Origin: Anisodus tanguticus
Lineage: Eukaryota; Streptophyta; Magnoliopsida; Solanales; Solanaceae
NCBI GenBank assembly: GCA_034509755.1
Contig: CM067541.1
Span: 59,531,556-59,595,555 of the forward strand
Reading direction: 5' to 3'
DNA length: 64,000 nt
Both the position numbers and the translations under genes were made by a program. A model generated the notes under the pieces. That model was given only the letters and a program-made list of their open reading frames with translations, ran no database searches and was not told the origin of the DNA. Of the stretch, positions 21,805-33,064 are shown one piece after another; within the stretch, counting starts at the first letter, position 1, and each line of letters starts with the position of its first letter.

Positions 21805-22990
21805 TCATTTAGTGCTACTGGATGGTATAGTATCATCCATAATTTTGGGGCTCTTAAAGCTGAAATTTGAGGTTGATAAGTCACTATACTCGGGATTTTG
21901 CTGAAGAAACGCAGCCACTTCATTAGTAGATCTAAGTTTCTTCCCCGAAGGAGTGATATAATAAGCATCCATTTTCGAATAATCACTCCTAAGGTACAAT
22001 TCTCTCTTAAACCCAGTTGGGGTTTTAGGCTGATTGGGCTTGTCAATGGCCCAAGTATGAGAAGAATCATACTCAATATCTGCCGGGTCATCACAAGAAC
22101 CATTGGGTTTGTTTTCGCAGTGAAAGGGTTCTTCATTAAACTTACTTCTAATTTCCTCGAACTCTTCCTGTGTTGAAATTTTCCTCCATTTGTAACATTT
22201 CCCACATTGGGCTGCCCAGATACTCACTGATGGATTGCTCGCCACCCTCGACGTCTGTCACAAAACAAAATCGACTAATTTAACATGAATTTAGAAATTA
22301 CAGTCATCCTAAACAGGAAAAAAAACACTACTACAAAAAATTTCAAAGATAATGGTGATACGCCAGATCTCTGTTTCTGAAAAATATTCCAGTAAAACCC
22401 GTGTATTTTCTATTATTCCATAACAGTAAATCAATGTATAGAGATAACGTCTATCAGTAAATAAAGTAGCTTTGTTATATTGTAATACTATGTGTTGCTC
22501 CATTTGTTTTATATCTGGATATTTTGTTGTCTTATTTTTCTTGCAATCATACAAATACTAATTTCCTTTTGAGCCGAAGTCTATCGGAAACAGCCTCTCT
22601 AGATAATAAAGTTCGAGGTAAGGACTACGTATATCCTACCCTCCCAGACCCACACTTTGTGGGATTACACCGGGTGGTTGTTGTTGTTGTTGTTATACTG
22701 TAAATCAAAAGGTCTAACTACTCATCTTATTTGAAGCAACTAAAAAGTAGCAAATCATACTAGAAATGAAAAATTAACAATATTTCTACTAAAAATTCAT
22801 TGTTAACAGTGACATCACATCCCAGATCTCTGTTTCTAATTAACTTTTTTTTTCAATTTTCGGTAAAACCCAGAAGTACCCGTGTCTTTTCTATTTGAAA
22901 TGTAAATCGAAATAGAACTATAAAGATGAATTATTTGTTCGAAATTTAAAGAAAATTTACCTTGGTAGTTCTTGGGGAATCTTTCGCCAT
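21805..22990 (-). CDS. CW zinc finger / methyl-CpG-binding domain protein
   Basis: Small plant MBD-family nuclear protein of the group with a CW-type zinc finger before the MBD (AtMBD1/2/4 type). Two exons: 22961-22990 (MAKDSPRTTK) and 21805-22254, joined in phase 0 by a 706-bp GT-AG intron; 159 aa in all. The CW finger has C27, C30, C56 and C64 with conserved W23, W33 and W78. The MBD follows at about residues 86-145 (GFKRELYLRSDYSKMDAYYI, then PSGKKLRS). CW domains bind histone H3 tails in other proteins; MBDs bind methylated CpG, but not every plant MBD retains that activity. The ORF is intact. The intron holds a TTG-tailed repeat, and the promoter abuts a ~150-bp tandem array. Confidence 0.9.
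22570..22692 (+). mobile_element. TTG-tailed retroposon 3' end in the MBD intron
   Basis: GAGCCGAAGTCTATCGGAAAC is followed by AGCCTCTCTA, GGTAAGGACTACGTATATCC, CAGACCCACACTTTGTGGG and a GTTGTTGTTGTTGTT tail. The same 3' sequence ends the LINE fragment at 33565-34213. I cannot see a convincing 5' tRNA-like half, so this could be a truncated SINE or the tail of a LINE. It is antisense to the gene. Confidence 0.8.
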
Positions 22991-23060
22991 TTCTGAGTGT
23001 ACAAAATCAAAACGACGAGCAAATTTGTGAGTGTTACTACCCAAATTGGAGACCTACTTC

Positions 23061-23071
23061 GATTTATATAG
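23061..23071 (-). promoter_or_regulatory. TATA box of the MBD gene
   Basis: On the minus strand the sequence reads CTATATAAATC, about 70 bases upstream of the start codon at 22990, which predicts a short 5' leader. No other strong TATA-like box lies closer to the ATG. Confidence 0.6.
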
Positions 23072-23214
23072 TCTTCCGACAAAGGACAGATGTAGGGAAA
23101 TTAGAGATTAGGGTCCTTATAAGTTTAGGATTATATAATTTAATCCCATTATTGGAATCCGAGTTCAATGCTTAATATGTAGCTTAGCAAATGATTATTA
23201 TTGCAGTAATAGCT

Positions 23215-23960
23215 GTTGTTGTATTACTAAAAGTGTCTCAAAAGTATTTGATCCACGGAAATTCCGGTATGATTGTTTTGTCAATGATGAATTTCGCGTC
23301 ACTTTTTAAAATCATAGCAACATTTGGTGAAGTAATTGTAGTAACTTATGTACCTAGTGATCGTATTACTAAAAGTTTCTCAAAAGTATTTGATTCATAC
23401 AAATTCTATTTGGAGATTATGATTGTTTTGCCGATGATGAAATTTCGCGTCACTTTTCAAAATCGATAACAATTTCTGGCGAAGTAATTATAATAACTTG
23501 TGTACCCGGTGATCGTATTACTAAAAGTGTCTTAGAAGTATTTGATCCACTCAAATTCTATTTGGATGTTAGGATGGTTTTGCCATTAATGAATTTCGCG
23601 CTACTTCTCAAACTGACAGCAGTTTCTGCATAAATAATTGTAGCAACTCCCACACCTATTGATCGTATTATTAAAAGTGTCTCAAATATACTTTATCCAC
23701 ATAAATTCTATTTGGACGTTATGATTGTTTTGCCGACAATAGGATTCGCGCCACTTTTCAAAATCGACAACAATTTCTTCTGAAGTAATTGTAGCAACTC
23801 CCGCACCATCGAATTACTAAAAGTGTTTTAAAAGTATCTGATCCACACAAATTCTATTTGGAGGTTATAATTGTTTTGCCAACGATGGATTTTGTGCCAC
23901 TTTTCAAAATTGACAGCATTTCCTGCAGAAGTAATTGTAGCAACTCCCGCACCCATTTAT
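23215..23960. repeat. Tandem array, five units of ~150 bp, upstream of the MBD gene
   Basis: The anchor ATTACTAAAAG recurs at about 23224, 23364, 23516, 23666 and 23812. Each unit then runs GTGTCTCAAAAGTATTTGAT, AAATTCTATTTGGA, GATTGTTTTGCC, an (A/G)ATTTCGCG block, ACTTTTCAAAATCGA and GAAGTAATTGTAGCAAC. Spacing is 140-152 bp. Copies are diverged by substitutions and small indels; the fifth lacks the CGCG core. The array starts ~145 bp beyond the MBD TATA box. I see no conserved reading frame, so it does not look coding. Confidence 0.88.
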
Positions 23961-25340
23961 TTTGCACTTTCTAACATCTCGAGTTTAGAATTCTTCTGAT
24001 CCTTTTTCCATCACGATTTTCTCTTCGAAAACACTCGCCTGGTCGATTCTTTTCCTTGTTCTTTATATCTTGGATGTTGAGATGCTCATGCAAAGCTTAA
24101 GTAGTACATTGCACACCATCCTGATCGTGAGAAGACAATCCCTACAGGTACAAAAACTACAACCGCGTCTTTTAACAGATGTTTTGTCGGTTTTTGTTTA
24201 CATAACTTCAATTTAATAGTTAAGAAGAAAATTAATTAAAAGGTTGAAGAATGTTGTTATAAACATTCTGGTGAAATATACTAAGATCGGGGGCGAAGTG
24301 AGGGTATTAATTACGCGTACGGATGCATTTAATAATTTTTATTGAGATATTTATTTATATTAAAAAATTAATTAAATATAAATAAATATTTAATTGCGAA
24401 CTTAATATACTATTTGATGACAAGTTTATAAACCGTAAACTTTAAATTATGGCTCCACTCCGACAACCTATCACAATTCAAAGTTCAAATGATAGCAATT
24501 CAAAAAGTCACTACTAGTTGGATAATCATCCTATCCTTAATACTTTGTACAAATGTACCTTGAGTTCTGAAAATATTATTGAGTATTGAAATAGAATTAT
24601 ATTATAGAAGTAAAAATTGAAAAAGCACCATAAAAAATAATCCAAACTTTTCATATTGCACTTATACAGGTGGCTTGTATCCATTACTCCTCAAGACATA
24701 TTAATACTGGAAGGGATCCTTTTTCCTCTTTGATCTCCAAAATTTGAATGATTGAGAAATTCCAGAAATGATATATAGTTTCCATGGTAGGATAATGTAA
24801 ATAGTATCCATGGTAGGATAATGTAAAAGAACATTTTTTTTCTTTGATGAACTTGACATTACACTTATATACAAGTCTAAAAGAGTAAGAAAATATGTCA
24901 TGTATTTATTGATTTTATACTGGATAAGAAATAAGATTTTGCCAATTCATCACCTTAAGGATCACAAAAATTTGGCCAGCAAGAAACTATGTTGCGTAAG
25001 AAATAAAATTTTGCCAATTGATTACCTTATGGATAGCAAAATTTTAACCAATAAGAAAATATGTCATGTATTTATTAATTTTATTGTTGCGTAAGGAATA
25101 AGATTTTGACAATTGATTACCTTAGGGACAGCAAAAAATGTACAAAGATCTTGTTAATGTATTGTTCACCCTTAGTTGTCTCTCCTTAGTCCTAGCAAGT
25201 TTGGGCAACAGGTCAAAAATGACGAAGTATTAAAAAAGAATATATGTTCCTTTTGGCAAATTCTTAATGTGAATTTAATATTTTAATCAAATTCCAGCTC
25301 AAAAGTATTTGAGCATCTTGTTTTGGAATCTTATTTTAAA
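23961..25340. other. Intergenic; imperfect short repeats at 24.9-25.1 kb
   Basis: GAAATAAGATTTTGCCAATT occurs in variant forms near 24928, 25000 and 25095, each followed by an ACCTTA(A/T/G)GGA phrase; GTCATGTATTTATT occurs near 24897 and 25063. TGGTAGGATAATGTAAA is duplicated at about 24785 and 24811. No gene recognised. Confidence 0.55.
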
Positions 25341-25349
25341 TTCGAGTTA

Positions 25350-25755
25350 TCTAGCCTGATAGCCTGTAGATGTAGACATATAACCCGAGCCACTACTGCT
25401 ATTGGCCGACCTCTCGTTATCATCAAGATCTGCAATGAGAGAAATTGGTCTGTCAGGTATAACTGGAACTGGAATGTCAGCCTCCAACGTCCTCACGACT
25501 TGATCCTTTTTTTTTAACCCCTCCCCAAGGAGCTTTCCCTTTGCTCCCCCTTTCTGACTCGAACTTGGAACCTTCGGGCTGAAAGTGAAGGATGTTTACC
25601 ATCTGAGCAACCTCTCTTCTCTTTACGACTTGATCCATCGTTGGCGTAGCATATAATTGCGGGTGAGAACAAAGAAGAGCTACCATAACATACTTCTCCA
25701 TAATTTATGGATGACCCAAATCCGGAATATCGTCCTCAACAACATCTAATGGTCT
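25350..25755 (-). pseudogene. Receptor-like kinase relic, C-terminal piece
   Basis: The reverse complement encodes the end of a kinase domain and tail (MEKYVMVALLCSHPQLYATP, TMDQVVK, then ADIPVPVIPDRPISLIADLD in pieces) nearly the same as the copy at 29252-29550. It is interrupted by a SINE at 25507-25624. It ends abruptly at 25755 where Copia LTR sequence begins, so the rest of the kinase is missing. Confidence 0.8.
25507..25624 (-). mobile_element. tRNA-derived SINE inside the RLK relic
   Basis: On the minus strand it reads GAGGTTGCTCAGATGGTAAA (A box), then CCAAGTTCGAGTC (B box) and a GGGGAGGGGTTAAAAAAAAA tail. A perfect 12-bp target duplication, ACGACTTGATCC, is at 25495-25506 and 25625-25636. 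It is the same family as 7873-7983. Confidence 0.88.
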
Positions 25756-27064
25756 CTGCTAGTGAATATATTCCATATATATTCACAATATATTTTGTAC
25801 TCATTACTTTAATGTAATTAAGGTAAAATAGATATCCTAATTCTATTAGGACTAAAATTGTATACTCTATATGTATTACATTAATAAGAAAACTCCATCA
25901 AGGAGAATTACACTATTCAACATGGTATCAAGAGCCAAAAATTCATCCCTACCCTAACCCTAAATCGGCCGCCGTATACCTCTCCTCCGCCTCCCCTTTT
26001 TAAGGCGATATCCAACCGTATACTGCCATGTATACCACGCCTTTTCGTGATATACAGCCAGAATACCCTGCTTCTACGTGATATACAAGTCTTTTCTCTC
26101 ACAATCTACTTGTACCGCATATATCTCATGATATACAGCACCGTATACCACTGCTCCTTCGTGATATACCGCCCATATACCCTGCTACTCCCTGATATAC
26201 TCCCCTTCTTCTCAAACAGAATTTGTATACTGCTGATATACAACGATATACACAACACCCAGCCCCCATATTCCGTGTTTTATAGCCCGTATACATCAAG
26301 TATACAGGCAATATACACCATCTGATACACTTATCACATAAGCAGCCCGGTATACGGCTGATATACGGCAACCTTCTCCACCGAGATTCTTTCACGAATT
26401 TTCGGTAAACCCCATGGATTCTCCCGCTTCTGCTTCCTCAACTCCCGACGTCACAAAATATCAGTCGCATGCCCAGTACCCGACTCAATGGGCCAAGCCA
26501 CTGCCCAGCCACCAGGCCCACTACACAACGACCCAGCAAGCAACAACGGTCGCCACTGCCGAGGCCTACGCCCAACGACCCAGCATCACCGAGCCACTGT
26601 CCGGTCACCAGGCCCACTACACAGCGGCCCAACAGCAACAGTGGCCTCTGCCGAGGCCTACTGTCCAACGGCCCAATTACACGCCCGAGGCCCACTGCCC
26701 ATCGGCTTGATAATACGTGGTATATGGATACGGGCGTCACGTCTCATCTCACCAACAATTCGGGTATTCTTCCTCAACTGTGAAATTTAAATATTCTTCA
26801 ATCTATTATGGTTGGAAATGGTCATCGCATTTCAATTCAAGGGTTTGGCCACACACTAACCCCACCATTGCATCCCCATTTCTCCCTTAAAACGTTCTAT
26901 ATGCCCCTAACATTATCAAGAATCTAATCTCTGTCAGAAAATTTTCCACCGATAATTTCCTCCACGTGGCATAGTAGACTTGGTTATCCGGGAGCTCATG
27001 TTTTTTATTCTCTTAGAAACCGCAATTTAATCCAATGTAATAAAGGGAAACTTTCTCATAGTTT
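25756..27064 (+). mobile_element. 5' part of a Copia retrotransposon
   Basis: A short LTR-like AT-rich segment ends TTCAACA at about 25919 and is followed by TGGTATCAAGAGCC, an initiator-Met primer site with one extra base. A leader rich in GATATAC/GTATAC motifs follows (26040-26375). Next is a Gln/Pro-rich gag-like stretch, then the protease signature WYMDTGVTSHLTNNSG near 26719, SLKNVLYAPN in pieces, and the pre-integrase WHSRLGYPGAH near 26966. Sequence is then cut by an unrelated LTR at ~27065. There is no RT and no 3' LTR; it is dead. Confidence 0.8.
26040..26375 (+). repeat. Cluster of GATATAC / GTATAC motifs in the Copia leader
   Basis: I count eight GATATAC and about as many GTATAC words in 335 bases, in irregular spacing, between the primer site and the gag-like start. 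Confidence 0.8.
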
Positions 27065-29141
27065 CTGTAACATCCCGTACTTTCGGGCCATGGTTTGAAT
27101 AGCTAGACGTATGGAAGTAGACTCGAGCCCGGAGAATTTTTGTCATATTCAAGTTTGCGTATCAAGAGCTCGGTGTATAAAATGATGAAGTCCCGGAATA
27201 ATTTAGGACTTAATAAGTGTGATAACGGTGATTGGAAATAATATTTTTTATATCCCAAAAGAGGTTATGGACTAGAGCTATATCACACGATTGTGATAAT
27301 GAATTTATGAAGTGGATTAAAGGTGATTATTTTAAAGTGAATTAAGATCAGGAGATTAATTATGTGTGTAATCGATTAAATATTGGAGTGTAATATTAAT
27401 TATGAATTATATGGATAAGTGTTATAGATGATATCCACGTGGGGGCCATTGAAATGGGATAATTAGTGACTAAGGCTTGATATTAGATGGATGGCAGCAT
27501 AGGAGTAAAAAGCGGTGTTGAACGGTTATATATATCTATAAACTTAGTTTATAATATACATATATACTATACTACCTAATGATGGAAAACAAAAAGGGGC
27601 TGGATATTTCTTCCTTCTCCCAAATTCAACAAAGTGCAGCAAGTCCTTAAGTCAATGATATAGTGGTCCTTAAGCATCGTTGGGAAGCAACTTCGTTTAG
27701 AAGAAATTAAGGATCTTTGTTCTTATCTTTTTTTTTGTAACCCATGGGGTGCAGCAAGATCAATTTCAAGTTTTAATTCACTCGAATTCTCTCACGATTT
27801 CTAAGCAAATTGAGGCTTCTTCATGACAAAGTAATGTGATGGGATGCTTTAAATAGGGCAACCAGGGTAAAATCCGTCTAGGACCTTCTACGAGCTCGTA
27901 TGAACGTTTAAGCTTAGTTATCTATCGGAAAGATTGACACGTGATAGTCATACAAAGATTTGAACCCAGGTATGTTAAGAAAAATTATTTCTTTCTTTTG
28001 GCATGTTCCATGTAACGAAATCTAGTAGTTAAGAATATTCATGTTATTGATTCCTATGTTAAAAGCATGTCTAAATATGTTCCTAAGTCCTTATTAAGGC
28101 ATACGGAAAATATGTTAATATTTACGGCCTTGACCGAAGGTACAAGGAAATTATGTCATTCAGGATATTTTATTGTGATTTATGCATTTTCATTTGCATT
28201 GCATTGATGTTTTACCCAAGACCGTATATTGGAGACGGGAAACGGAAAACGCAGACCACCTGATCAACTGGGATATGATAATGATAAAGCATGTGTGGCT
28301 AGCCTGTGTGGCTTAATGAAGGAAGATACCTGATTAAGGGCCAATATATATTTATGATGTGGGGAGGAAGATGCCCTTGTGTGGTCAGTATATATGTATT
28401 TAGAGCATTATGCATGACATTTAGACATATTATGCCCACAGAGGCCGACATGAAATGATGCCCACAGAGGCTGTTATGGTAAGGAAGATGCCCAATGGGG
28501 CCGATGTATATGTATACCGCATTGTGCATGACATTTAGGCATATGTATTAGGACCCTCAGAGATATGTACTATTGGTCAATTGTTTCTGTTTCAGTTATT
28601 GTTATATCCCTGTTATACTATTGTTCATGCCTGACATACTCAGTACAACAGTCGTACCGACGTCCCTTTTGTCGGGGAACGCTGCGTTTCATACCCGCAG
28701 GTTCAGTTAAAGAAGGTGACGGTTTACGTTAGTAGGTTGTTGGTTCAGCCGATTTTGGAGCACTCTATTTGTTTCAGAGTTGCAGTTGGTCGTGGTATAG
28801 TATTTTTGCATCTGCATATGGGTATGGTGGGGTCATGTCCCGTCTTTGTGATGTCATGTATTCTTTAGAGGTTGGGCAGCTCAATTGGTTATCAAGGGGA
28901 TATTTGGAAAATATAATTTTTAGAGGCTTGTAGACAGGTGTCTTGTGGGTGGTAGTCATGTACGGCCTCGTCGGCCTTGTTATGGGTATGTATGTATGAA
29001 AATTGGATTTCTAGTTAAAATTTTCTATAACCTTTTTCGGCTTAGTCCGTATTCAATCATGATTAGAAGTTGGTTGTACGATTAGCGGTACCCGGCGGGT
29101 GGGGTCCGGGTGCCCGTCGCCGCCCTCCGGTTTGTGTCGTG
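27065..29141 (+). mobile_element. Long LTR, probably Gypsy-type, solo or truncated
   Basis: The 5' edge reads TGTAACATCCCGTACTTTCG and the 3' edge GGTACCCGGCGGGTGGGGTC... ending TCGTGAGA, forms typical of large Solanaceae Gypsy LTRs (expected end TCGTGACA). The ~2.1-kb body has no coding content. Internal GAAGATGCCC and GCATGACATTTAG phrases repeat at 28360-28545. I find no second LTR, primer site or clear target duplication, so it is a solo LTR or a remnant. Confidence 0.65.
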
Positions 29142-29251
29142 AGAATACAATAAACACATGACATTCCTGAAATTTTTATCTCAAAATTGAGTACTCATCA
29201 GATGCTTCAAATTAATTCAATGCAGCTCAATTATGTTAGACAGAACCACAA

Positions 29252-30130
29252 TTATCTTCCAGGGGTTCCATTATGCTCAAATGTGTATAGCTGATAGCCT
29301 GTAGATGTGGACATATAACCCGAGCCACTACTACTATTAACGGACCTCTCGATATCATCAAGATCTGCAATGAGAGAAATTGGTCTCTCAGGTATAATTG
29401 GAACAGGAATGTCAGCCTCCAACATCTTTACGACCTGATCCATCGTAGGCCTAGCATACAATTGCGGGTGAGAACAAAGAACAGCAACCATAACATACTT
29501 CTCCAAAATTTCTGGATGACCCAAATCTGTAATATCGTCCTCAATAACATCTAATGGTCTCCCTTCTCTAACCAGTGACCATGCCCAATCTGCACTAGCG
29601 TTGGTTTTCCATCATTAACTACTATGAGCGCTTTCTTCCCACTCAAAAGCTCAAGAAGTACGACTCCAAAGCTATAAACATCGCTCCTTTCTGTCAATTG
29701 ACCATACAATGCATATTCAGGCGCTACATAACCCATTTTCCCGGCTACACGAGTGCTTAGGTGGGTCATCCCTCAGGGTTAAACTTTGCCAATCCAAAAT
29801 CCGCAACCTTAAGCTCAAAATTCTCGTCTAAGAGTATATTACTGGCCTTTATATCCCTATGAATGATAGCCGGCTGTGCTCCGTGATGCAAGTAAGCTAA
29901 GCCTCTAGCCGGGCCAATTGCAATTTTCTGCCTAATAGGCCAACTCAATTTGTTACATCTCAACCCAAATAAATGATCATTTAGACTCCCATTTTTCACC
30001 AAATCACAAACTATAATCCTCTGGTGACCCTCTAAAGGGGATGTAGCAGTGCAATAGCCTCTCAAACCTAACAAATTAACATGCCTAACACTAGCAATTA
30101 CCTCTAATTCATGAATAAAACTCGAATCTC
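29252..30130 (-). pseudogene. Receptor-like kinase pseudogene (At1g11050-like kinase domain)
   Basis: Read on the minus strand: HELEVIASVRHVNLLGLRGY, then CDLVKNGSLNDHLFG, the catalytic loop AIIHRDIKASNILLD, ADFGLAKFNPEG, MTHLSTRVAGKMGYVAPEYA, SDVYSFGVVLLELLSGKKAL, and the tail PTMDQVVKMLEADIPVPIIP...HNGTPGR-stop. HRD and DFG are intact. Two single-base deletions break the frame, at ~29770 (between NPEG and MTHL) and ~29592 (after PTLV). The N-lobe (glycine loop, VAIK lysine), transmembrane segment and ectodomain are absent upstream of ~30130. A dead partial gene. Confidence 0.85.
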
Positions 30131-30224
30131 CACCTAACAATAAGATGGTATATTGTCCATTATAAAACTCACATGAAAATTGGTTCGAAACATCTAATAT
30201 AATGTAGGACTGTGTGGTAACCAC

Positions 30225-31325
30225 AATTTTTTCACATTGTAAACAATAAAGGATGTTGTTTTATGTTGACTAGTACTTCACTGAAAGGAAAATAAGATAC
30301 GATTGAACAATAAAGAATACCATCTGAATTTTCAAGACACTCATAAACTCCACAAAGTTAGTGAAAAAAAATAATAAAGAAGTATCATGTCACCAAGAAA
30401 ACTTTTACTGGCAAAGTGCATAAAACTGTCACCAAGTGCCGAAAATGTTAAATGTGATATGGAGTCAATTTTAATTTATCCGTGATATGAGAATTAAATA
30501 GCCGGGTTTTAGTAAAACAAAATAGTGTGAGAAAATCTCAAGGGAATAGTAGTTAAGTGGCGGAGACACCAATGCAACAAAAGTAAAATAACGTCCCTGC
30601 AAACCAAAAGGTGCATACATGAAGTGGTTGGAAAACGAAAAGTTGCATACCTCTGCCGATTGTAGTAATTTTCTGTTACCCCTGTGAGAATTCCTAGTTT
30701 AGTTTAATTACAGGCGATAGCGAGAATTGAGACTATGGTCAGTCGATTTATTGAAGGAAGAATAAAGAGATAAGAAATGTAAAAAGAGTGGCTTAAATTC
30801 ATGAGAATTGAGACTACGTTATTATCATTGAATTTTAAAGGTAAAAATTTGACAAAAAAATAAATACAAATACTGAATTCTTAGAGCATCACGTCAGCGA
30901 GCCTATGTCCCTGCTTTAGATTTATATATATATATAGATTGATGATTGATGATTGATGATTGATGGATGATTTATATAAAGTGTGAGATTCATATCATAC
31001 AAAGCTACATAACATGCGTAATGATATTTTTAAAATTGTGAATTGTGATCCTTCCGTTCGTATTTATTTCAAACAAAAGTGAGAGAATGAAAGATATCTC
31101 CCTAATAAAAAAATATTCCTTTAGACGTATAATGCAGACATAGCTCATCTACATTATTGGCTCTTGTTAGATTGACATACCTACCGTAGAGCAGAGGAGC
31201 AGCAATTATTGCAATTAAGCTGTACGTATTTTACAAACATTCGTACTCACTACGATTTCGTCATTCTTTCCCTCTTAAAAATCTTCATCCAATCATCAGC
31301 TTCTATTACATCCTTCTTTACTTTG
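30225..31325. other. Intergenic; GATT/GATGATT microsatellite
   Basis: Nothing coding is recognisable. A TATATATATATA run and a GATTGATGATTGATGATTGA microsatellite occur at 30927-30975. Confidence 0.55.
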
Positions 31326-31329
31326 TGAA

Positions 31330-31600
31330 GAGGAAAGTCCCGAAGGCGAAACCCCACACCTGTATCAGGGGCCCCTTGGTCAGGTGAGATGTAAATCGAG
31401 GAATATGCGCGAGTGGCAGCCCTGCAAGGGAGAGGACCAACGGGACACGAACCCAACAACAACCCTTGCAATATTTCAGCAAAGACGTCACCACACGGAT
31501 TCGAACCCGCGACGTCGGAGTGGTTGTACCCAATCACCTTGCCACTTAACAACTCGTCTGTGCCCCTGGGGGCTATTTCCCCTCTTTTTCACATTCTTCT
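31330..31600 (-). mobile_element. tRNA-derived SINE (second family)
   Basis: On the minus strand an A-box-like TTGTTAAGTGGCAAGGTGAT is followed by B box CGCGGGTTCGAATCCG, then a long GC-richer body ending CCTTCGGGACTTTCCTCTTC. The tRNA-like head plus unrelated tail is the SINE architecture. Confidence 0.7.
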
Positions 31601-33064
31601 CCTTAATTAATTTTTTTAGAGTATAAATTTACATGCATATGATATTAACTTAACATCAAACTAATAAATATAAAATTTATATCTTTTATATGCAAATTTA
31701 TCATTTAATTATGATCAAGTAATATGTATCATTAGGAGTATTATAAAGTTTAACTGCTAAATATAATTAATTATTTGATTTGGTGTAAAACACTTTTTTT
31801 ATGGTTGGTGAGGAATGGAGTAAGTAAGCGTGTTTTGGAAGAAAATAAAACATCTGCCTATATGTATATATACCAATTGTGTTTTCCAATAGGAGTAATA
31901 ATATTAGTAGTAATAGTGATAACCATAAAAGGAATTATATTTATTGAATTTAAAGATCGGACGCAAACTTGAATTCCTTTATTTCAAAATTTTCACAGAC
32001 ATAAAAGTGGAAAAAGAAAAGCCAACAAATTAAAGACTGTTCATGTGACCTTTTTCCCATCCTTTTCTCTCCCTCCTTTTGTCTCCTTTTCCTTTCTTTG
32101 TTTCGTTTCTGGTCAAACAGTAGCAGCAAAAATATAAAAATAAAAAAGTTACTACAAAATTGAGTAGCCGCCATCTACGTCTCTTGGTAATCTGTGACCA
32201 TTTTTTTTTCTCTTTCTTCCACCGTTCAGTTCAGTTCTGTTATTCATAATCCCTGAAAATCTTCGTCCGTTTCTTCTACGTTATTGGTATGTTGTCATCA
32301 TGCATGTGCTTTAGTTATACCATAATAAATCTTTAATATTTGTATAACTTTGTTCCTCTTATTTCACATCTTTATGAATTGACAATTTTAAGATTTATGT
32401 GCTTCGTTTATATTTATGGTGTTGAAGATAACTTCATTCTGTTTCTAAAGACATACTATAGATATTGTTACTTGTCTGCTTCTTGTCATTACAAATTTCT
32501 ACCTTTCTTAATAAAAGTTCCTGGAATTTGAGTGATTAGATTTCGTCGCTTTATTTGCTAATTATGAGTGATTGAAACAAAAGTTTTCTTTCTCGTTTGA
32601 TGAATTTTGCATCTCATATCATCCTTCCTTTTCTTAGGTATGCATGATTCGGATAATAATTTGTGATATCTATAACTTTCTCAGTTCCATTTTATATATG
32701 ATAGTCTAATGCAGAAGTGACACCAAAAAGTTAAATTTTTGAATATTCCCTTTGTTTACTTATCATGTTTCGCTTCTCCAGAGTTAAATTACATGAACTT
32801 TTATTAACATTTTAAGATGTATTTTTCGATCACAGTAATATGAGAAGAATTGCACATTATATATTTCTCATATAGTTTTTGAACATCTAAATTTTAATTT
32901 TAAAATATTAAATTAATCAAATTGATTCTCGAAAAATGAAACGTGACACGTAAAAGTGAGCAAATGGATGGAGTAGTATAATAAGTTTGAATTCTTGGAA
33001 CTTGTAAACAAAACAAACATTTTGAAATTCTGCAACTCTGTGCTAGGTATTTGAATTTGTAGAC

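Noticed and set aside
23191..23469. 92-codon open frame
   Set aside because: It runs through the first two units of the ~150-bp tandem array, and the other units do not keep the frame.
23215..23960. CRISPR-like array
   Set aside because: This is eukaryotic DNA. Units are ~150 bp without unique spacers between short identical repeats.
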